This document shows, one piece after another, positions 6,324 to 8,719 of a DNA stretch of 8,719 nt (positions are counted from its first letter, which is position 1; each line of letters opens with the position of its first letter). This stretch comes from CAZBYL01 sp964496275 (GTDB taxonomy: Bacteria > Synergistota > Synergistia > Synergistales > Synergistaceae). The notes beneath the pieces are model-generated. The model made no database searches. It saw only the letters and a program-made list of their open reading frames with translations, and was not told the DNA's origin. Both the position numbers and the translations under genes were made by a program. The stretch covers positions 1 to 8,719 of the forward strand of contig CAZBYL010000073.1 in NCBI GenBank assembly GCA_964496275.1. Direction: 5' to 3'.

Positions 6324-7194
6324 GCTTTCCCAAACTCTTTATCTCAATCGATGTACCGTCGGAATTCAACTCAACATCTCCCATGTCTGTCATAAAAATG
6401 CGCTCCGTGCCCAAAAGCTCCATAAGCAAAGAGACCTTGACCCGCAGATTATCGCGCACGGAATCCGTTATCACGGCATACCTCGGTGTGATTTTGCGCA
6501 GGAAGGCAGAAAAATTACTCTGCTTCGTCCGCACCATTCCGTGGTGAGGAACCTTCAGCACGTCATAATGGGGCACGTCATGCTCAAGAAATTTATCGAT
6601 GCGAAGCTGCGTTGCGTCTCCCGTAAAAAGCACGGAACTATTTCCGAAAAAGAGCGAAGTCATAAGAGAATAATCATTCGGCACCATGCCCTCGGTAATT
6701 CCCGGTGCGTGAACTGTAACATCGCAGGAGGCAAAACCGAAAGATAAATCGCTTGTCAGAACAGAGGGCTCTATACCCTTCTCCTTCATTGCTTTAACAT
6801 AATCCCTGTAATATTTACTATCCTTTTCGTGGTTGGGCTGATACACGCGCCCCACCGGAAAACTTCTGATAACCTGTCCCGCACCGCCCACGTGGTCCTT
6901 GTCCATGTGAGTTACTATCAAAACATCAACGGACTCCACACCTCTTTTTCTGAGCTCTGATATAACATACGGGGCGTCCTGCGACGCAGCCGTATCTATC
7001 AGCATAACGGAGCCGCCCTGACGGATAAGAATAGAATCCGCCTTACCCACAGAAAAGAAAGTTACAACGAGCGGCATCCCCCCTCCGTAAGCCGACGAAC
7101 CGCAGACCAACACCGCAACCAGAGCAAAAACCAGACGGCGCAAGCTTAAAAAATTGTTCAAAGTACAACAGCCCCTTACTTTTAAAAATACCAT
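6307..7194 (-). CDS. Exported ComEC-like metallo-beta-lactamase-fold hydrolase
   Basis: A 295-residue protein (from ATG 7194) similar to the hydrolase domain of DNA-uptake protein ComEC, here as a stand-alone exported protein. It shows FFSVGKADSILI (ComEC-type VGQGD-like strand), the metal motif THMDKDHVGG (HxDxDH, residues 96-101), the metal-bridging aspartate in LFTGDAT (D193) and KVPHHGMVRT (H217). The N-terminus has RR at 19-20 and then a hydrophobic stretch (21-36) ending near GSSAYGGG, a likely cleavable signal peptide; the Cys there lacks a good lipobox. A TTG at 7161 preceded by AAGGGG is an equally possible start and would give 284 residues. The frame continues upstream to an ATG at 7287, but that lies inside the predicted promoter and before a hairpin, so it is rejected. 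Probable phosphodiesterase or nuclease outside the cytoplasm; the substrate is unknown. Convergent with the operon. Confidence 0.82.
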   Translation of the reverse strand: MVFLKVRGCCTLNNFLSLRRLVFALVAVLVCGSSAYGGGMPLVVTFFSVGKADSILIRQGGSVMLIDTAASQDAPYVISELRKRGVESVDVLIVTHMDKDHVGGAGQVIRSFPVGRVYQPNHEKDSKYYRDYVKAMKEKGIEPSVLTSDLSFGFASCDVTVHAPGITEGMVPNDYSLMTSLFFGNSSVLFTGDATQLRIDKFLEHDVPHYDVLKVPHHGMVRTKQSNFSAFLRKITPRYAVITDSVRDNLRVKVSLLMELLGTERIFMTDMGDVELNSDGTSIEIKSLGKQQPKR

Positions 7195-7220
7195 ATAACG
7201 GAACTCTCCCGCCAATAAAA

Positions 7221-7249
7221 GCAATCTCACCCTTAAAAAATAAGATTGC
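7221..7249 (-). promoter_or_regulatory. Second leader hairpin upstream of the MBL-fold gene
   Basis: A perfect 7-bp inverted repeat, GCAATCT (7221-7227) and AGATTGC (7243-7249), with a 15-nt AT-rich loop. On the minus strand it is followed by TTTTATT and then the GGGAGAG ribosome-binding region. With the upstream hairpin it makes a two-hairpin leader. A regulatory role is inferred only from position. Confidence 0.35.
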
Positions 7250-7253
7250 ACGT

Positions 7254-7278
7254 AAAAAAACAAGCCGCAAAAGGCGGC
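7254..7278 (-). terminator. GC hairpin plus U7 tract on the minus strand, upstream of the MBL-fold gene
   Basis: On the minus strand GCCGC (complement of 7274-7278), a 5-nt loop and GCGGC (complement of 7264-7268) are followed by TTG and seven T (complement of 7254-7260). This is intrinsic-terminator-like, though the stem is short. It begins within a few bases of the start expected from the promoter at 7286-7314. It may instead end transcription coming from the repeat array side, or act as a 5' hairpin or attenuator of the MBL-fold mRNA. Confidence 0.55.
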
Positions 7279-7285
7279 ATTTGAC

Positions 7286-7314
7286 ATTATGCCAGCAGCC
7301 TATACATTTTTCAA
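7286..7314 (-). promoter_or_regulatory. Predicted sigma70-type promoter for the MBL-fold gene
   Basis: On the minus strand TTGAAA (complement of 7309-7314) and CATAAT (complement of 7286-7291) are separated by exactly 17 nt. Each box matches the consensus at five of six positions. Transcription would begin near 7279 and give an 85-nt leader before the ATG at 7194. No coding gene overlaps it. Confidence 0.6.
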
Positions 7315-7410
7315 GATTCAAGCACACTTTGCACGACGGGAACATTCAAAGCCATCCCGCTCAAATACGAGCAAGAGAAGGTTAAGAGAAGCAGCTTGTC
7401 TAGCTTCACG
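7315..7410. other. Intergenic DNA without recognisable gene
   Basis: Between the predicted promoter and the repeat array I see no ribosome-binding site with a plausible reading frame and no RNA gene. The small open frames here are short extensions of the stop-poor repeat array. Confidence 0.5.
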
Positions 7411-7631
7411 GGCAGGAGCAGGGGCAAACGGTGGGCAAACCGTTGGCAAGGGCAGAGGCGTTGAGCGATGGTTGAACGATGGTTGAACGATTGTTTGGGG
7501 CGGTGGCAAACGATGGTAAGGGCAGGGCAAACGATGGGCAAACCGTTGGCAAACAATGGGCAAACGATGGGCAAGGGCAGAGGCGGTGGCAAACGATTGA
7601 CAAACTACAGACAAACTATTGACGAGCGCTT
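7411..7631. repeat. Degenerate 11-bp/6-bp tandem repeat array, consensus GGCAAACGATG
   Basis: About 20 short units run head to tail. The clearest block is four exact-period 11-mers at 7526-7536, 7537-7547, 7548-7558 and 7559-7569. Three 6-mers follow (GGCAAG, GGCAGA, GGCGGT at 7570-7587), then four more 11-bp steps drifting to GACAAACTATT (7588-7631). An earlier copy of the same higher-order pattern is at 7423-7462: two 11-mers, then GGCAAG, GGCAGA, GGCGTT. Between them are two GGTTGAACGAT units (7470-7480, 7481-7491). The plus strand is purine-rich. All three minus frames stay open because the repeat has few stop triplets, not because it codes. Possible roles are a protein-binding array with near-helical spacing or a slippage-expanded intergenic repeat; neither is proven. 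Confidence 0.8.
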
Positions 7632-7637
7632 CCGACA

Positions 7638-7681
7638 TTGGCTCTAAAGCCTTCCCCCTTTGTGGACGGCCAGAGAGCCAA
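7638..7681. repeat. Imperfect hairpin between repeat array and AT-rich segment
   Basis: TTGGCTCT (7638-7645) and AGAGCCAA (7674-7681) form a perfect 8-bp inverted repeat with a 28-nt interior that holds a further GCC/GGC pairing (7649-7651 with 7668-7670). A small AAAAC/GTTTT repeat (7680-7693) abuts it. There is no T-tract, so I do not call a terminator. It may be a structured RNA or the remnant of a mobile-element end. Confidence 0.35.
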
Positions 7682-7719
7682 AACAGCGGTTTTCTGATTT
7701 GCGCTAATGTTTCAACTAA

Positions 7720-7738
7720 CGCGCCTACATGAGGCGCG
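7720..7738. promoter_or_regulatory. Perfect palindrome upstream of the YqiA-like gene, possible operator
   Basis: CGCGCCT (7720-7726), a 5-nt centre and AGGCGCG (7732-7738) form a perfect 7-bp inverted repeat, 52 bp before the ATG at 7791. A TATGAT (7755-7760) or TATTAT (7752-7757) could serve as a -10 box, which would put the -35 region on the palindrome's right arm. No good -35 hexamer is visible, so both promoter and operator are tentative. It also lies at the shift from average to very AT-rich DNA. Confidence 0.35.
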
Positions 7739-7790
7739 ACTACAGTATTTGTATTATGATATTATTAGGTGCGAAAGGGTGTGTGTAGCT

Positions 7791-8375
7791 ATGAAATTCA
7801 TAAATATACATGGCACAAAAAGTTCCGGTAAAAACGGCAAATATAACTGGATTAAATTTAATTATAGCAAATGCGATATTTTTTCGCCTGATATTGATTA
7901 TATAGATGCCAACGCAATAAATATATTAAATCAATTTAATAATAAAGTTCAGTTTTATAAAAATAAAGATAAAACAATTATCTTTGGTTCGAGTCTTGGT
8001 GGTTTTTTTGGTTATATTCTTTCAGTAATGAATCCAGAAATTACTACATTACTGTTTAATCCCTCACTTGTGCCTTTTAGTAGACTTAACAGCAAATATA
8101 AAATGAACTATGAAAACATCAGTATATACAGCTCACTTTTTGCTAAATATATGTTAAATTTTACAAATGATTTTGAAGAAACTGCTTTTGGTAAAAATCT
8201 TCATATATTTATTGGTAAAAATGACAATATAGTTAATTTTAAAAATGAAACTAAGGGCATATTACCCAATAATTTTGAAAATATCTATACGTTTGAATCT
8301 GACCATCAAATGCTTATAACAACAGAAATAGGTAATAAAATTAAAGAAATTATTAAAAATAATACTGCTGTCTAA
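7791..8375 (+). CDS. YqiA/UPF0227-like alpha/beta hydrolase, probable esterase, AT-rich
   Basis: A 194-residue cytosolic protein, close to the length of Escherichia coli YqiA. FINIHG (H7-G8) matches the oxyanion-hole start. FGSSLGGFFGY holds the nucleophile elbow GxSxG with S68. LLFNPSLVPF (88-97) corresponds to the family's NPAVRPF-like strand. D145 in IGKNDNIV and H172 in ESDHQM complete a plausible Ser-Asp-His triad. The family includes esterases of unknown natural substrate. The ATG at 7791 is chosen because the protein then begins at the first strand; GAAAGGG about 11 nt upstream is a weak binding site, and the upstream ATG at 7707 lacks one. G+C is about a quarter, against about half in the operon, and codons are strongly A/T-ending, so recent transfer from a low-GC donor is likely. 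It has no functional link to the left-hand operon and has the IS scar at its 3' end. Confidence 0.8.
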   Translation: MKFINIHGTKSSGKNGKYNWIKFNYSKCDIFSPDIDYIDANAINILNQFNNKVQFYKNKDKTIIFGSSLGGFFGYILSVMNPEITTLLFNPSLVPFSRLNSKYKMNYENISIYSSLFAKYMLNFTNDFEETAFGKNLHIFIGKNDNIVNFKNETKGILPNNFENIYTFESDHQMLITTEIGNKIKEIIKNNTAV

Positions 8376-8473
8376 ATCTGAATTTTTAAGGCGTTCTCTC
8401 TTGTACCGATAAATGTTTTCACGTTCAGTGCCTGTTTCACTGTCTTAAACCCAAACTTTTCTCCAAATAGGTA
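8372..8473 (-). pseudogene. Fragment of an IS4-type (DDE) transposase gene
   Basis: On the minus strand 33 codons read from YLFGEKFGFK through TVKQALNVKTFIGTRENALK to IQI, then stop. This strongly resembles the C-terminal segment of IS4-family DDE transposases, where a Glu/Phe/Lys-rich helix is followed by KQ.L.IK.F.GTSENA.K.QIW. The frame meets a stop upstream (8474-8476), and the usual continuation after QIW is missing, so this is a truncated, inactive scar. Its terminal stop triplet (8372-8374) overlaps the stop of the plus-strand hydrolase gene, marking a recombination joint. The call rests on a short match judged by eye. No terminal inverted repeats were found. Confidence 0.6.
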
Positions 8474-8475
8474 CT

Positions 8476-8591
8476 ATATATTCTGAACCTATCTAAGTCT
8501 GTCTATATATCACAGCCTAGTAGGCTTAGGATTTTATTTATTTTCTATTCCCTGACTTTTGCAGAATCCAATCCCAATAAGCAAATCTAAA
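8476..8591. other. AT-rich intergenic DNA without recognisable gene
   Basis: No ribosome-binding site with a sustained frame is seen on either strand. A short AGCCT/AGGCT hairpin at 8514-8526 precedes the T-rich stretch GATTTTATTTATTTT, a weak terminator candidate. ATAGGT (8467-8472) and ACCTAT (8487-8492) are also inverted. It may contain further decayed insertion-sequence DNA. Confidence 0.4.
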
Positions 8592-8628
8592 TGTTGCAGT
8601 TACTATAATTGCAACACTTTTTCTTTTT
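8592..8628 (+). terminator. Rho-independent terminator
   Basis: TGTTGCAGTT (8592-8601) pairs with AATTGCAACA (8607-8616) with one G-U pair and a 5-nt loop. On the plus strand it is followed by CTTTTTCTTTTT. This is the cleanest intrinsic terminator in the window. The nearest plus-strand gene upstream is the hydrolase, whose stop is 217 nt away, so it ends either that long 3' leader-free tail or an unseen transcript. It insulates the next gene, whose promoter lies about 50 bp downstream. Confidence 0.7.
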
Positions 8629-8660
8629 AAATATTATGTAGTTCATTTATAGTTTTTATA

Positions 8661-8702
8661 TTGATATTATTCTTTTGTTGTATAATGTTTTGAGAATGGA
8701 GG
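8661..8702 (+). promoter_or_regulatory. Promoter and ribosome-binding site of the gene cut by the right edge
   Basis: A perfect TATAAT lies at 8681-8686. The best -35-like box, TTGATA (8661-8666), is only 14 nt upstream, shorter than ideal, so either spacing is suboptimal or the -35 is poor. GGAGG at 8698-8702 is 7 nt before the ATG at 8710. The leader would be under 20 nt long. Confidence 0.55.
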
Positions 8703-8709
8703 CGATTTT

Positions 8710-8719
8710 ATGAGGCTGA
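8710..8719 (+). CDS. Start of a gene truncated by the window edge
   Basis: Only ATG AGG CTG and one further base are inside the window, coding Met-Arg-Leu. The start is credible because GGAGG is placed 7 nt upstream and a TATAAT box precedes it. Nothing can be said about the product. It is probably part of the same AT-rich, transferred segment. Confidence 0.6.

Noticed and set aside
6314..6747. Two plus-strand open frames inside the MBL-fold gene
   Set aside because: They are antisense shadows of a gene with intact metal-binding motifs.
7195..7287. Longer start (ATG at 7287) for the MBL-fold protein
   Set aside because: That ATG overlaps the predicted -10 box, and the extension covers the hairpins and would place the signal peptide far inside the protein.
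7421..7540. Possible G-quadruplex on the plus strand of the repeat array
   Set aside because: Runs of three or more G are separated by loops that are mostly too long; the pattern is explained by the GGCAAACGATG units.
7411..7631. CRISPR array
   Set aside because: Units are 6-11 bp, contiguous and without unique spacers; no cas genes are present.
7311..7638. Three overlapping minus-strand open frames (65-106 codons) rich in Pro, Cys, His and Val
   Set aside because: An 11-bp repeat gives the same rotating peptide in all three frames and few stops. None has a ribosome-binding site.
7707..7790. Longer start (ATG at 7707) for the YqiA-like hydrolase
   Set aside because: No ribosome-binding site; the extra 28 residues have no counterpart in the family and run through the palindrome.
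8475..8630. Small minus-strand frame ending near 8537 (about 30 codons, Trp- and Tyr-containing)
   Set aside because: No start codon or ribosome-binding site, and it runs through the terminator hairpin; no family resemblance.

Overview
The window looks like bacterial chromosome with an accessory right-hand end. Its main part (about 1-7290) has roughly half G+C, purine-rich Shine-Dalgarno sites and several TTG/GTG starts. The genes there (an OPT-family transporter, an Asp/Glu/hydantoin racemase, DUF917, DUF1177, AroM and an M29-type metallopeptidase) form a set I associate with anaerobic amino-acid and peptide fermenters such as Synergistota or Clostridia. Synergistota is my best guess, from gene content only; no marker gene is present to prove it.

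Layout. (1) 3-6278, plus strand: the C-terminal half of an OPT transporter, a 95-bp gap with a stem-loop, then six tightly spaced cytosolic proteins: two-cysteine racemase, DUF917 protein, DUF1177 protein, a Cys-rich protein I do not recognise, AroM-like protein, and M29-like metalloenzyme. Gaps of 4-57 bp suggest one operon. (2) 6285-6323: a strong stem-loop that probably terminates transcription between convergent genes. (3) 6307-7194, minus strand: an exported ComEC-like metallo-beta-lactamase-fold hydrolase whose leader has a good sigma70-type promoter, a GC hairpin with a U7 tract and a second hairpin. (4) 7411-7631: a non-coding array of degenerate 11-bp units (consensus GGCAAACGATG) with interspersed 6-bp units. 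(5) From about 7740 to the end the DNA becomes very AT-rich (the hydrolase gene is about a quarter G+C). This segment holds a YqiA/UPF0227-like alpha/beta hydrolase, a short scar of an IS4-type transposase gene lying directly against the hydrolase stop codon, a rho-independent terminator, and a promoter, ribosome-binding site and first codons of another gene cut by the window edge.

How the genes may work together. The natural reading of 3-6278 is uptake of a small peptide-like or cyclic amino-acid derivative by the OPT carrier, followed by intracellular conversion by the six enzymes. The DUF917 family includes S-methyl-thiohydantoin desulfurases, and the first enzyme gene is of the hydantoin/Asp/Glu racemase type. 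A hydantoin- or thiohydantoin-like substrate is therefore a reasonable but unproven hypothesis. This operon is the best candidate for an undescribed system in the window. The AT-rich right end is best read as horizontally acquired DNA next to a decayed insertion sequence.
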